Of a stretch of 64,000 nucleotides of DNA, positions 20,001-34,200 are shown piece by piece. The position numbers and the translations under genes are program-made. Positions within the stretch are counted from its first letter, which is position 1. Every line of letters starts with the position of its first letter. The DNA comes from Panagrolaimus kolymaensis (taxonomy: Eukaryota; Nematoda; Chromadorea; Rhabditida; Panagrolaimidae), in the NCBI GenBank assembly GCA_028622995.1, contig JAJQJQ010000014.1, positions 4,526,001 through 4,590,000 on the forward strand, read 5' to 3'. Under the pieces are notes generated by a model, which ran no database searches, was not told where the DNA came from, and saw nothing but the letters and a program-made list of their open reading frames with translations.

Positions 20001-23000
20001 CTTGCATTTAAATTTTGTTGAAGAAATTTATTAATTTTTGTCGTTGTCAAAATTAGAAACAAAAAATATTATTTGAAAAAATTAACTCAAATCGAGTATG
20101 TGATTTGGAGATTCTTAAAATAGCTTCTTTATGAACGCTTGCATTTAAATTTTGTTGAAGAAATTTATTAATTTTTGTCGTTGTCAAAATTAGAAACAAA
20201 AAATATTATTTGAAAAAATTAACTCAAATCGAGTATGTGATTTGGAGATTCTTAAAATAGCTTCTTTATGAACGCTTGCATTTATTTTCATAGAGGGAAA
20301 GATTTTATTTTTGTCGCTGTCAAAATTAGAAACAAAAAATATTATTTGAAAAAATTAACTCAAATCGAGTATGTGATTTGGAGATTCTTAAAATAGCTTC
20401 TTTATGAACGCTTGCATTTATTTTCATAGAGGGAAAGATTTTATTTTTGTCGCTGTCAAAATTAGAAACAAAAAATATTATTTGAAAAAATTAACTCAAA
20501 TCGAGTATGTGATTTGGAGATTCTTAAAATAGCTTCTTTATGAACGCTTGCATTTAAATTTTGTTGAAGAAATTTATTAATTTTTGTCGTTGTCAAAATT
20601 AGAAACAAAAAATATTATTTGAAAAAATTAACTCAAATCGAGTATGTGATTTGGAGATTCTTAAAATAGCTTCTTTATGAACGCTTGCATTTATTTTCAT
20701 AGAGGGAAAGATTTTATTTTTGTCGCTTTCAAAATTAGAAACAAAAAATATTATTTGAAAAAATTAACTCAAATCGAGTATGTGATTTGGAGATTCTTAA
20801 AATAGCTTCTTTATGAACGCTTGCATTTATTTTCATAGAGGGAAAGATTTTATTTTTGTCGCTTTCAAAATTAGAAACAAAAAATATTATTTGAAAAAAT
20901 TAACTCAAATCGAGTATGTGATTTGGAGATTCTTAAAATAGCTTCTTTATGAACGCTTGCATTTATTTTCATAGAGGGAAAGATTTTATTTTTGTCGCTG
21001 TCAAAATTAGAAACAAAAAATATTATTTGAAAAAATTAACTCAAATCGAGTATGTGATTTGGAGATTCTTAAAATAGCTTCTTTATGAACGCTTGCATTT
21101 AAATTTTGTTGAAGAAATTTATTAATTTTTGTCGTTGTCAAAATTAGAAACAAAAAATATTATTTGAAAAAATTAACTCAAATCGAGTATGTGATTTGGA
21201 GATTCTTAAAATAGCTTCTTTATGAACGCTTGCATTTATTTTCATAGAGAGAAAGATTTTATTTTTGTCGCTTTCAAAATTAGAAACAAAAAATATTATT
21301 TGAAAAAATTAACTCAAATCGAGTATGTGATTTGGAGATTCTTAAAATAGCTTCTTTATGAACGCTTGCATTTATTTTCATAGAGGGAAAGATTTTATTT
21401 TTGTCGCTGTCAAAATTAGAAACAAAAAATATTATTTGAAAAAATTAACTCAAATCGAGTATGTGATTTGGAGATTCTTAAAATAGCTTCTTTATGAACG
21501 CTTGCATTTATTTTCATAGAGGGAAAGATTTTATTTTTGTCGCTGTCAAAATTAGAAACAAAAAATATTATTTGAAAAAATTAACTCAAATCGAGTATGT
21601 GATTTGGAGATTCTTAAAATAGCTTCTTTATGAACGCTTGCATTTATTTTCATAGAGGGAAAGATTTTATTTTTGTCGCTTTCAAAATTAGAAACAAAAA
21701 ATATTATTTGAAAAAATTAACTCAAATCGAGTATGTGATTTGGAGATTCTTAAAATAGCTTCTTTATGAACGCTTGCATTTATTTTCATAGAGGGAAAGA
21801 TTTTATTTTTGTCGCTGTCAAAATTAGAAACAAAAAATATTATTTGAAAAAATTAACTCAAATCGAGTATGTGATTTGGAGATTCTTAAAATAGCTTCTT
21901 TATGAACGCTTGCATTTATTTTCATAGAGGGAAAGATTTTATTTTTGTCGCTGTCAAAATTAGAAACAAAAAATATTATTTGAAAAAATTAACTCAAATC
22001 GAGTATGTGATTTGGAGATTCTTAAAATAGCTTCTTTATGAACGCTTGCATTTATTTTCATAGAGGGAAAGATTTTATTTTTGTCGCTGTCAAAATTAGA
22101 AACAAAAAATATTATTTGAAAAAATTAACTCAAATCGAGTATGTGATTTGGAGATTCTTAAAATAGCTTCTTTATGAACGCTTGCATTTATTTTCATAGA
22201 GGGAAAGATTTTATTTTTGTCGCTGTCAAAATTAGAAACAAAAAATATTATTTGAAAAAATTAACTCAAATCGAGTATGTGATTTGGAGATTCTTAAAAT
22301 AGCTTCTTTATGAACGCTTGCATTTATTTTCATAGAGGGAAAGATTTTATTTTTGTCGCTGTCAAAATTAGAAACAAAAAATATTATTTGAAAAAATTAA
22401 CTCAAATCGAGTATGTGATTTGGAGATTCTTAAAATAGCTTCTTTATGAACGCTTGCATTTAAATTTTGTTGAAGAAATTTATTAATTTTTGTCGTTGTC
22501 AAAATTAGAAACAAAAAATATTATTTGAAAAAATTAACTCAAATCGAGTATGTGATTTGGAGATTCTTAAAATAGCTTCTTTATGAACGCTTGCATTTAT
22601 TTTCATAGAGGGAAAGATTTTATTTTTGTCGCTTTCAAAATTAGAAACAAAAAATATTATTTGAAAAAATTAACTCAAATCGAGTATGTGATTTGGAGAT
22701 TCTTAAAATAGCTTCTTTATGAACGCTTGCATTTATTTTCATAGAGGGAAAGATTTTATTTTTGTCGCTGTCAAAATTAGAAACAAAAAATATTATTTGA
22801 AAAAATTAACTCAAATCGAGTATGTGATTTGGAGATTCTTAAAATAGCTTCTTTATGAACGCTTGCATTTAAATTTTGTTGAAGAAATTTATTAATTTTT
22901 GTCGTTGTCAAAATTAGAAACAAAAAATATTATTTGAAAAAATTAACTCAAATCGAGTATGTGATTTGGAGATTCTTAAAATAGCTTCTTTATGAACGCT

Positions 23001-26000
23001 TGCATTTAAATTTTGTTGAAGAAATTTATTAATTTTTGTCGTTGTCAAAATTAGAAACAAAAAATATTATTTGAAAAAATTAACTCAAATCGAGTATGTG
23101 ATTTGGAGATTCTTAAAATAGCTTCTTTATGAACGCTTGCATTTATTTTCATAGAGGGAAAGATTTTATTTTTGTCGCTGTCAAAATTAGAAACAAAAAA
23201 TATTATTTGAAAAAATTAACTCAAATCGAGTATGTGATTTGGAGATTCTTAAAATAGCTTCTTTATGAACGCTTGCATTTATTTTCATAGAGGGAAAGAT
23301 TTTATTTTTGTCGCTGTCAAAATTAGAAACAAAAAATATTATTTGAAAAAATTAACTCAAATCGAGTATGTGATTTGGAGATTCTTAAAATAGCTTCTTT
23401 ATGAACGCTTGCATTTAAATTTTGTTGAAGAAATTTATTAATTTTTGTCGTTGTCAAAATTAGAAACAAAAAATATTATTTGAAAAAATTAACTCAAATC
23501 GAGTATGTGATTTGGAGATTCTTAAAATAGCTTCTTTATGAACGCTTGCATTTATTTTCATAGAGGGAAAGATTTTATTTTTGTCGCTGTCAAAATTAGA
23601 AACAAAAAATATTATTTGAAAAAATTAACTCAAATCGAGTATGTGATTTGGAGATTCTTAAAATAGCTTCTTTATGAACGCTTGCATTTATTTTCATAGA
23701 GGGAAAGATTTTATTTTTGTCGCTTTCAAAATTAGAAACAAAAAATATTATTTGAAAAAATTAACTCAAATCGAGTATGTGATTTGGAGATTCTTAAAAT
23801 AGCTTCTTTATGAACGCTTGCATTTATTTTCATAGAGGGAAAGATTTTATTTTTGTCGCTGTCAAAATTAGAAACAAAAAATATTATTTGAAAAAATTAA
23901 CTCAAATCGAGTATGTGATTTGGAGATTCTTAAAATAGCTTCTTTATGAACGCTTGCATTTATTTTCATAGAGGGAAAGATTTTATTTTTGTCGCTGTCA
24001 AAATTAGAAACAAAAAATATTATTTGAAAAAATTAACTCAAATCGAGTATGTGATTTGGAGATTCTTAAAATAGCTTCTTTATGAACGCTTGCATTTATT
24101 TTCATAGAGGGAAAGATTTTATTTTTGTCGCTTTCAAAATTAGAAACAAAAAATATTATTTGAAAAAATTAACTCAAATCGAGTATGTGATTTGGAGATT
24201 CTTAAAATAGCTTCTTTATGAACGCTTGCATTTATTTTCATAGAGGGAAAGATTTTATTTTTGTCGCTGTCAAAATTAGAAACAAAAAATATTATTTGAA
24301 AAAATTAACTCAAATCGAGTATGTGATTTGGAGATTCTTAAAATAGCTTCTTTATGAACGCTTGCATTTATTTTCATAGAGGGAAAGATTTTATTTTTGT
24401 CGCTGTCAAAATTAGAAACAAAAAATATTATTTGAAAAAATTAACTCAAATCGAGTATGTGATTTGGAGATTCTTAAAATAGCTTCTTTATGAACGCTTG
24501 CATTTAAATTTTGTTGAAGAAATTTATTAATTTTTGTCGTTGTCAAAATTAGAAACAAAAAATATTATTTGAAAAAATTAACTCAAATCGAGTATGTGAT
24601 TTGGAGATTCTTAAAATAGCTTCTTTATGAACGCTTGCATTTATTTTCATAGAGGGAAAGATTTTATTTTTGTCGCTTTCAAAATTAGAAACAAAAAATA
24701 TTATTTGAAAAAATTAACTCAAATCGAGTATGTGATTTGGAGATTCTTAAAATAGCTTCTTTATGAACGCTTGCATTTATTTTCATAGAGGGAAAGATTT
24801 TATTTTTGTCGCTGTCAAAATTAGAAACAAAAAATATTATTTGAAAAAATTAACTCAAATCGAGTATGTGATTTGGAGATTCTTAAAATAGCTTCTTTAT
24901 GAACGCTTGCATTTAAATTTTGTTGAAGAAATTTATTAATTTTTGTCGTTGTCAAAATTAGAAACAAAAAATATTATTTGAAAAAATTAACTCAAATCGA
25001 GTATGTGATTTGGAGATTCTTAAAATAGCTTCTTTATGAACGCTTGCATTTATTTTCATAGAGAGAAAGATTTTATTTTTGTCGCTTTCAAAATTAGAAA
25101 CAAAAAATATTATTTGAAAAAATTAACTCAAATCGAGTATGTGATTTGGAGATTCTTAAAATAGCTTCTTTATGAACGCTTGCATTTATTTTCATAGAGG
25201 GAAAGATTTTATTTTTGTCGCTGTCAAAATTAGAAACAAAAAATATTATTTGAAAAAATTAACTCAAATCGAGTATGTGATTTGGAGATTCTTAAAATAG
25301 CTTCTTTATGAACGCTTGCATTTAAATTTTGTTGAAGAAATTTATTAATTTTTGTCGTTGTCAAAATTAGAAACAAAAAATATTATTTGAAAAAATTAAC
25401 TCAAATCGAGTATGTGATTTGGAGATTCTTAAAATAGCTTCTTTATGAACGCTTGCATTTATTTTCATAGAGGGAAAGATTTTATTTTTGTCGCTTTCAA
25501 AATTAGAAACAAAAAATATTATTTGAAAAAATTAACTCAAATCGAGTATGTGATTTGGAGATTCTTAAAATAGCTTCTTTATGAACGCTTGCATTTATTT
25601 TCATAGAGGGAAAGATTTTATTTTTGTCGCTGTCAAAATTAGAAACAAAAAATATTATTTGAAAAAATTAACTCAAATCGAGTATGTGATTTGGAGATTC
25701 TTAAAATAGCTTCTTTATGAACGCTTGCATTTATTTTCATAGAGGGAAAGATTTTATTTTTGTCGCTGTCAAAATTAGAAACAAAAAATATTATTTGAAA
25801 AAATTAACTCAAATCGAGTATGTGATTTGGAGATTCTTAAAATAGCTTCTTTATGAACGCTTGCATTTATTTTCATAGAGGGAAAGATTTTATTTTTGTC
25901 GCTGTCAAAATTAGAAACAAAAAATATTATTTGAAAAAATTAACTCAAATCGAGTATGTGATTTGGAGATTCTTAAAATAGCTTCTTTATGAACGCTTGC

Positions 26001-26995
26001 ATTTAAATTTTGTTGAAGAAATTTATTAATTTTTGTCGTTGTCAAAATTAGAAACAAAAAATATTATTTGAAAAAATTAACTCAAATCGAGTATGTGATT
26101 TGGAGATTCTTAAAATAGCTTCTTTATGAACGCTTGCATTTATTTTCATAGAGGGAAAGATTTTATTTTTGTCGCTTTCAAAATTAGAAACAAAAAATAT
26201 TATTTGAAAAAATTAACTCAAATCGAGTATGTGATTTGGAGATTCTTAAAATAGCTTCTTTATGAACGCTTGCATTTATTTTCATAGAGGGAAAGATTTT
26301 ATTTTTGTCGCTGTCAAAATTAGAAACAAAAAATATTATTTGAAAAAATTAACTCAAATCGAGTATGTGATTTGGAGATTCTTAAAATAGCTTCTTTATG
26401 AACGCTTGCATTTAAATTTTGTTGAAGAAATTTATTAATTTTTGTCGTTGTCAAAATTAGAAACAAAAAATATTATTTGAAAAAATTAACTCAAATCGAG
26501 TATGTGATTTGGAGATTCTTAAAATAGCTTCTTTATGAACGCTTGCATTTATTTTCATAGAGAGAAAGATTTTATTTTTGTCGCTTTCAAAATTAGAAAC
26601 AAAAAATATTATTTGAAAAAATTAACTCAAATCGAGTATGTGATTTGGAGATTCTTAAAATAGCTTCTTTATGAACGCTTGCATTTATTTTCATAGAGGG
26701 AAAGATTTTATTTTTGTCGCTGTCAAAATTAGAAACAAAAAATATTATTTGAAAAAATTAACTCAAATCGAGTATGTGATTTGGAGATTCTTAAAATAGC
26801 TTCTTTATGAACGCTTGCATTTATTTTCATAGAGGGAAAGATTTTATTTTTGTCGCTGTCAAAATTAGAAACAAAAAATATTATTTGAAAAAATTAACTC
26901 AAATCGAGTATGTGATTTGGAGATTCTTAAAATAGCTTCTTTATGAACGCTTGCATTTATTTTCATAGAGGGAAAGATTTTATTTTTGTCGCTTT

Positions 26996-29900
26996 CAAAA
27001 TTAGAAACAAAAAATATTATTTGAAAAAATTAACTCAAATCGAGTATGTGATTTGGAGATTCTTAAAATAGCTTCTTTATGAACGCTTGCATTTATTTTC
27101 ATAGAGGGAAAGATTTTATTTTTGCCGCTGTCAAAATTAGAAACAAAAAATATTATTTGAAAAAATTAACTCAAATCGAGTATGTGATTTGGAGATTCTT
27201 AAAATAGCTTCTTTATGAACGCTTGCATTTATTTTCATAGAGGGAAAGATTTTATTTTTGTCGCTGTCAAAATTAGAAACAAAAAATATTATTTGAAAAA
27301 ATTAACTCAAATCGAGTATGTGATTTGGAGATTCTTAAAATAGCTTCTTTATGAACGCTTGCATTTATTTTCATAGAGGGAAAGATTTTATTTTTGTCGC
27401 TTTCAAAATTAGAAACAAAAAATATTATTTGAAAAAATTAACTCAAATCGAGTATGTGATTTGGAGATTCTTAAAATAGCTTCTTTATGAACGCTTGCAT
27501 TTATTTTCATAGAGGGAAAGATTTTATTTTTGCCGCTGTCAAAATTAGAAACAAAAAATATTATTTGAAAAAATTAACTCAAATCGAGTATGTGATTTGG
27601 AGATTCTTAAAATAGCTTCTTTATGAACGCTTGCATTTATTTTCATAGAGGGAAAGATTTTATTTTTGTCGCTGTCAAAATTAGAAACAAAAAATATTAT
27701 TTGAAAAAATTAACTCAAATCGAGTATGTGATTTGGAGATTCTTAAAATAGCTTCTTTATGAACGCTTGCATTTATTTTCATAGAGGGAAAGATTTTATT
27801 TTTGTCGCTTTCAAAATTAGAAACAAAAAATATTATTTGAAAAAATTAACTCAAATCGAGTATGTGATTTGGAGATTCTTAAAATAGCTTCTTTATGAAC
27901 GCTTGCATTTATTTTCATAGAGGGAAAGATTTTATTTTTGTCGCTGTCAAAATTAGAAACAAAAAATATTATTTGAAAAAATTAACTCAAATCGAGTATG
28001 TGATTTGGAGATTCTTAAAATAGCTTCTTTATGAACGCTTGCATTTAAATTTTGTTGAAGAAATTTATTAATTTTTGTCGTTGTCAAAATTAGAAACAAA
28101 AAATATTATTTGAAAAAATTAACTCAAATCGAGTATGTGATTTGGAGATTCTTAAAATAGCTTCTTTATGAACGCTTGCATTTATTTTCATAGAGGGAAA
28201 GATTTTATTTTTGTCGCTGTCAAAATTAGAAACAAAAAATATTATTTGAAAAAATTAACTCAAATCGAGTATGTGATTTGGAGATTCTTAAAATAGCTTC
28301 TTTATGAACGCTTGCATTTATTTTCATAGAGGGAAAGATTTTATTTTTGTCGCTTTCAAAATTAGAAACAAAAAATATTATTTGAAAAAATTAACTCAAA
28401 TCGAGTATGTGATTTGGAGATTCTTAAAATAGCTTCTTTATGAACGCTTGCATTTATTTTCATAGAGGGAAAGATTTTATTTTTGCCGCTGTCAAAATTA
28501 GAAACAAAAAATATTATTTGAAAAAATTAACTCAAATCGAGTATGTGATTTGGAGATTCTTAAAATAGCTTCTTTATGAACGCTTGCATTTATTTTCATA
28601 GAGGGAAAGATTTTATTTTTGTCGCTGTCAAAATTAGAAACAAAAAATATTATTTGAAAAAATTAACTCAAATCGAGTATGTGATTTGGAGATTCTTAAA
28701 ATAGCTTCTTTATGAACGCTTGCATTTATTTTCATAGAGGGAAAGATTTTATTTTTGTCGCTTTCAAAATTAGAAACAAAAAATATTATTTGAAAAAATT
28801 AACTCAAATCGAGTATGTGATTTGGAGATTCTTAAAATAGCTTCTTTATGAACGCTTGCATTTATTTTCATAGAGGGAAAGATTTTATTTTTGCCGCTGT
28901 CAAAATTAGAAACAAAAAATATTATTTGAAAAAATTAACTCAAATCGAGTATGTGATTTGGAGATTCTTAAAATAGCTTCTTTATGAACGCTTGCATTTA
29001 TTTTCATAGAGGGAAAGATTTTATTTTTGTCGCTGTCAAAATTAGAAACAAAAAATATTATTTGAAAAAATTAACTCAAATCGAGTATGTGATTTGGAGA
29101 TTCTTAAAATAGCTTCTTTATGAACGCTTGCATTTATTTTCATAGAGGGAAAGATTTTATTTTTGTCGCTTTCAAAATTAGAAACAAAAAATATTATTTG
29201 AAAAAATTAACTCAAATCGAGTATGTGATTTGGAGATTCTTAAAATAGCTTCTTTATGAACGCTTGCATTTATTTTCATAGAGGGAAAGATTTTATTTTT
29301 GCCGCTGTCAAAATTAGAAACAAAAAATATTATTTGAAAAAATTAACTCAAATCGAGTATGTGATTTGGAGATTCTTAAAATAGCTTCTTTATGAACGCT
29401 TGCATTTATTTTCATAGAGGGAAAGATTTTATTTTTGTCGCTGTCAAAATTAGAAACAAAAAATATTATTTGAAAAAATTAACTCAAATCGAGTATGTGA
29501 TTTGGAGATTCTTAAAATAGCTTCTTTATGAACGCTTGCATTTATTTTCATAGAGGGAAAGATTTTATTTTTGTCGCTTTCAAAATTAGAAACAAAAAAT
29601 ATTATTTGAAAAAATTAACTCAAATCGAGTATGTGATTTGGAGATTCTTAAAATAGCTTCTTTATGAACGCTTGCATTTATTTTCATAGAGGGAAAGATT
29701 TTATTTTTGTCGCTGTCAAAATTAGAAACAAAAAATATTATTTGAAAAAATTAACTCAAATCGAGTATGTGATTTGGAGATTCTTAAAATAGCTTCTTTA
29801 TGAACGCTTGCATTTAAATTTTGTTGAAGAAATTTATTAATTTTTGTCGTTGTCAAAATTAGAAACAAAAAATATTATTTGAAAAAATTAACTCAAATCG

Positions 29901-31215
29901 AGTATGTGATTTGGAGATTCTTAAAATAGCTTCTTTATGAACGCTTGCATTTATTTTCATAGAGGGAAAGATTTTATTTTTGTCGCTGTCAAAATTAGAA
30001 ACAAAAAATATTATTTGAAAAAATTAACTCAAATCGAGTATGTGATTTGGAGATTCTTAAAATAGCTTCTTTATGAACGCTTGCATTTATTTTCATAGAG
30101 GGAAAGATTTTATTTTTGTCGCTTTCAAAATTAGAAACAAAAAATATTATTTGAAAAAATTAACTCAAATCGAGTATGTGATTTGGAGATTCTTAAAATA
30201 GCTTCTTTATGAACGCTTGCATTTATTTTCATAGAGGGAAAGATTTTATTTTTGCCGCTGTCAAAATTAGAAACAAAAAATATTATTTGAAAAAATTAAC
30301 TCAAATCGAGTATGTGATTTGGAGATTCTTAAAATAGCTTCTTTATGAACGCTTGCATTTATTTTCATAGAGGGAAAGATTTTATTTTTGTCGCTGTCAA
30401 AATTAGAAACAAAAAATATTATTTGAAAAAATTAACTCAAATCGAGTATGTGATTTGGAGATTCTTAAAATAGCTTCTTTATGAACGCTTGCATTTATTT
30501 TCATAGAGGGAAAGATTTTATTTTTGTCGCTTTCAAAATTAGAAACAAAAAATATTATTTGAAAAAATTAACTCAAATCGAGTATGTGATTTGGAGATTC
30601 TTAAAATAGCTTCTTTATGAACGCTTGCATTTATTTTCATAGAGGGAAAGATTTTATTTTTGCCGCTGTCAAAATTAGAAACAAAAAATATTATTTGAAA
30701 AAATTAACTCAAATCGAGTATGTGATTTGGAGATTCTTAAAATAGCTTCTTTATGAACGCTTGCATTTATTTTCATAGAGGGAAAGATTTTATTTTTGTC
30801 GCTGTCAAAATTAGAAACAAAAAATATTATTTGAAAAAATTAACTCAAATCGAGTATGTGATTTGGAGATTCTTAAAATAGCTTCTTTATGAACGCTTGC
30901 ATTTATTTTCATAGAGGGAAAGATTTTATTTTTGTCGCTTTCAAAATTAGAAACAAAAAATATTATTTGAAAAAATTAACTCAAATCGAGTATGTGATTT
31001 GGAGATTCTTAAAATAGCTTCTTTATGAACGCTTGCATTTATTTTCATAGAGGGAAAGATTTTATTTTTGTCGCTGTCAAAATTAGAAACAAAAAATATT
31101 ATTTGAAAAAATTAACTCAAATCGAGTATGTGATTTGGAGATTCTTAAAATAGCTTCTTTATGAACGCTTGCATTTAAATTTTGTTGAAGAAATTTATTA
31201 ATTTTTGTCGTTGTC
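26996..31215 (+). repeat. 408-bp trimer zone marked by GCCGCTGTC
   Basis: The variant TTTTTGCCGCTGTC occurs only at 27124, 27532, 28485, 28893, 29301, 30254 and 30662. Spacings are 408 (three 136-bp units) or 953 (six of 136 plus one of 137). Each copy sits between a CGCTTTC monomer and a CGCTGTC monomer, so the trimer order is fixed. Runs of 2, 3 and 2 trimers are separated by the same four-monomer block containing one D-type unit. Confidence 0.93.
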
Positions 31216-34200
31216 AAAATTAGAAACAAAAAATATTATTTGAAAAAATTAACTCAAATCGAGTATGTGATTTGGAGATTCTTAAAATAGCTTCTTTATG
31301 AACGCTTGCATTTATTTTCATAGAGGGAAAGATTTTATTTTTGTCGCTGTCAAAATTAGAAACAAAAAATATTATTTGAAAAAATTAACTCAAATCGAGT
31401 ATGTGATTTGGAGATTCTTAAAATAGCTTCTTTATGAACGCTTGCATTTAAATTTTGTTGAAGAAATTTATTAATTTTTGTCGTTGTCAAAATTAGAAAC
31501 AAAAAATATTATTTGAAAAAATTAACTCAAATCGAGTATGTGATTTGGAGATTCTTAAAATAGCTTCTTTATGAACGCTTGCATTTATTTTCATAGAGGG
31601 AAAGATTTTATTTTTGTCGCTGTCAAAATTAGAAACAAAAAATATTATTTGAAAAAATTAACTCAAATCGAGTATGTGATTTGGAGATTCTTAAAATAGC
31701 TTCTTTATGAACGCTTGCATTTAAATTTTGTTGAAGAAATTTATTAATTTTTGTCGTTGTCAAAATTAGAAACAAAAAATATTATTTGAAAAAATTAACT
31801 CAAATCGAGTATGTGATTTGGAGATTCTTAAAATAGCTTCTTTATGAACGCTTGCATTTAAATTTTGTTGAAGAAATTTATTAATTTTTGTCGTTGTCAA
31901 AATTAGAAACAAAAAATATTATTTGAAAAAATTAACTCAAATCGAGTATGTGATTTGGAGATTCTTAAAATAGCTTCTTTATGAACGCTTGCATTTATTT
32001 TCATAGAGGGAAAGATTTTATTTTTGTCGCTTTCAAAATTAGAAACAAAAAATATTATTTGAAAAAATTAACTCAAATCGAGTATGTGATTTGGAGATTC
32101 TTAAAATAGCTTCTTTATGAACGCTTGCATTTATTTTCATAGAGGGAAAGATTTTATTTTTGTCGCTTTCAAAATTAGAAACAAAAAATATTATTTGAAA
32201 AAATTAACTCAAATCGAGTATGTGATTTGGAGATTCTTAAAATAGCTTCTTTATGAACGCTTGCATTTATTTTCATAGAGGGAAAGATTTTATTTTTGTC
32301 GCTGTCAAAATTAGAAACAAAAAATATTATTTGAAAAAATTAACTCAAATCGAGTATGTGATTTGGAGATTCTTAAAATAGCTTCTTTATGAACGCTTGC
32401 ATTTATTTTCATAGAGGGAAAGATTTTATTTTTGTCGCTGTCAAAATTAGAAACAAAAAATATTATTTGAAAAAATTAACTCAAATCGAGTATGTGATTT
32501 GGAGATTCTTAAAATAGCTTCTTTATGAACGCTTGCATTTATTTTCATAGAGGGAAAGATTTTATTTTTGTCGCTTTCAAAATTAGAAACAAAAAATATT
32601 ATTTGAAAAAATTAACTCAAATCGAGTATGTGATTTGGAGATTCTTAAAATAGCTTCTTTATGAACGCTTGCATTTATTTTCATAGAGGGAAAGATTTTA
32701 TTTTTGTCGCTGTCAAAATTAGAAACAAAAAATATTATTTGAAAAAATTAACTCAAATCGAGTATGTGATTTGGAGATTCTTAAAATAGCTTCTTTATGA
32801 ACGCTTGCATTTATTTTCATAGAGGGAAAGATTTTATTTTTGTCGCTTTCAAAATTAGAAACAAAAAATATTATTTGAAAAAATTAACTCAAATCGAGTA
32901 TGTGATTTGGAGATTCTTAAAATAGCTTCTTTATGAACGCTTGCATTTATTTTCATAGAGGGAAAGATTTTATTTTTGTCGCTTTCAAAATTAGAAACAA
33001 AAAATATTATTTGAAAAAATTAACTCAAATCGAGTATGTGATTTGGAGATTCTTAAAATAGCTTCTTTATGAACGCTTGCATTTATTTTCATAGAGGGAA
33101 AGATTTTATTTTTGTCGCTGTCAAAATTAGAAACAAAAAATATTATTTGAAAAAATTAACTCAAATCGAGTATGTGATTTGGAGATTCTTAAAATAGCTT
33201 CTTTATGAACGCTTGCATTTATTTTCATAGAGGGAAAGATTTTATTTTTGTCGCTGTCAAAATTAGAAACAAAAAATATTATTTGAAAAAATTAACTCAA
33301 ATCGAGTATGTGATTTGGAGATTCTTAAAATAGCTTCTTTATGAACGCTTGCATTTATTTTCATAGAGGGAAAGATTTTATTTTTGTCGCTTTCAAAATT
33401 AGAAACAAAAAATATTATTTGAAAAAATTAACTCAAATCGAGTATGTGATTTGGAGATTCTTAAAATAGCTTCTTTATGAACGCTTGCATTTATTTTCAT
33501 AGAGGGAAAGATTTTATTTTTGTCGCTGTCAAAATTAGAAACAAAAAATATTATTTGAAAAAATTAACTCAAATCGAGTATGTGATTTGGAGATTCTTAA
33601 AATAGCTTCTTTATGAACGCTTGCATTTAAATTTTGTTGAAGAAATTTATTAATTTTTGTCGTTGTCAAAATTAGAAACAAAAAATATTATTTGAAAAAA
33701 TTAACTCAAATCGAGTATGTGATTTGGAGATTCTTAAAATAGCTTCTTTATGAACGCTTGCATTTATTTTCATAGAGGGAAAGATTTTATTTTTGTCGCT
33801 GTCAAAATTAGAAACAAAAAATATTATTTGAAAAAATTAACTCAAATCGAGTATGTGATTTGGAGATTCTTAAAATAGCTTCTTTATGAACGCTTGCATT
33901 TATTTTCATAGAGGGAAAGATTTTATTTTTGTCGCTGTCAAAATTAGAAACAAAAAATATTATTTGAAAAAATTAACTCAAATCGAGTATGTGATTTGGA
34001 GATTCTTAAAATAGCTTCTTTATGAACGCTTGCATTTAAATTTTGTTGAAGAAATTTATTAATTTTTGTCGTTGTCAAAATTAGAAACAAAAAATATTAT
34101 TTGAAAAAATTAACTCAAATCGAGTATGTGATTTGGAGATTCTTAAAATAGCTTCTTTATGAACGCTTGCATTTATTTTCATAGAGGGAAAGATTTTATT

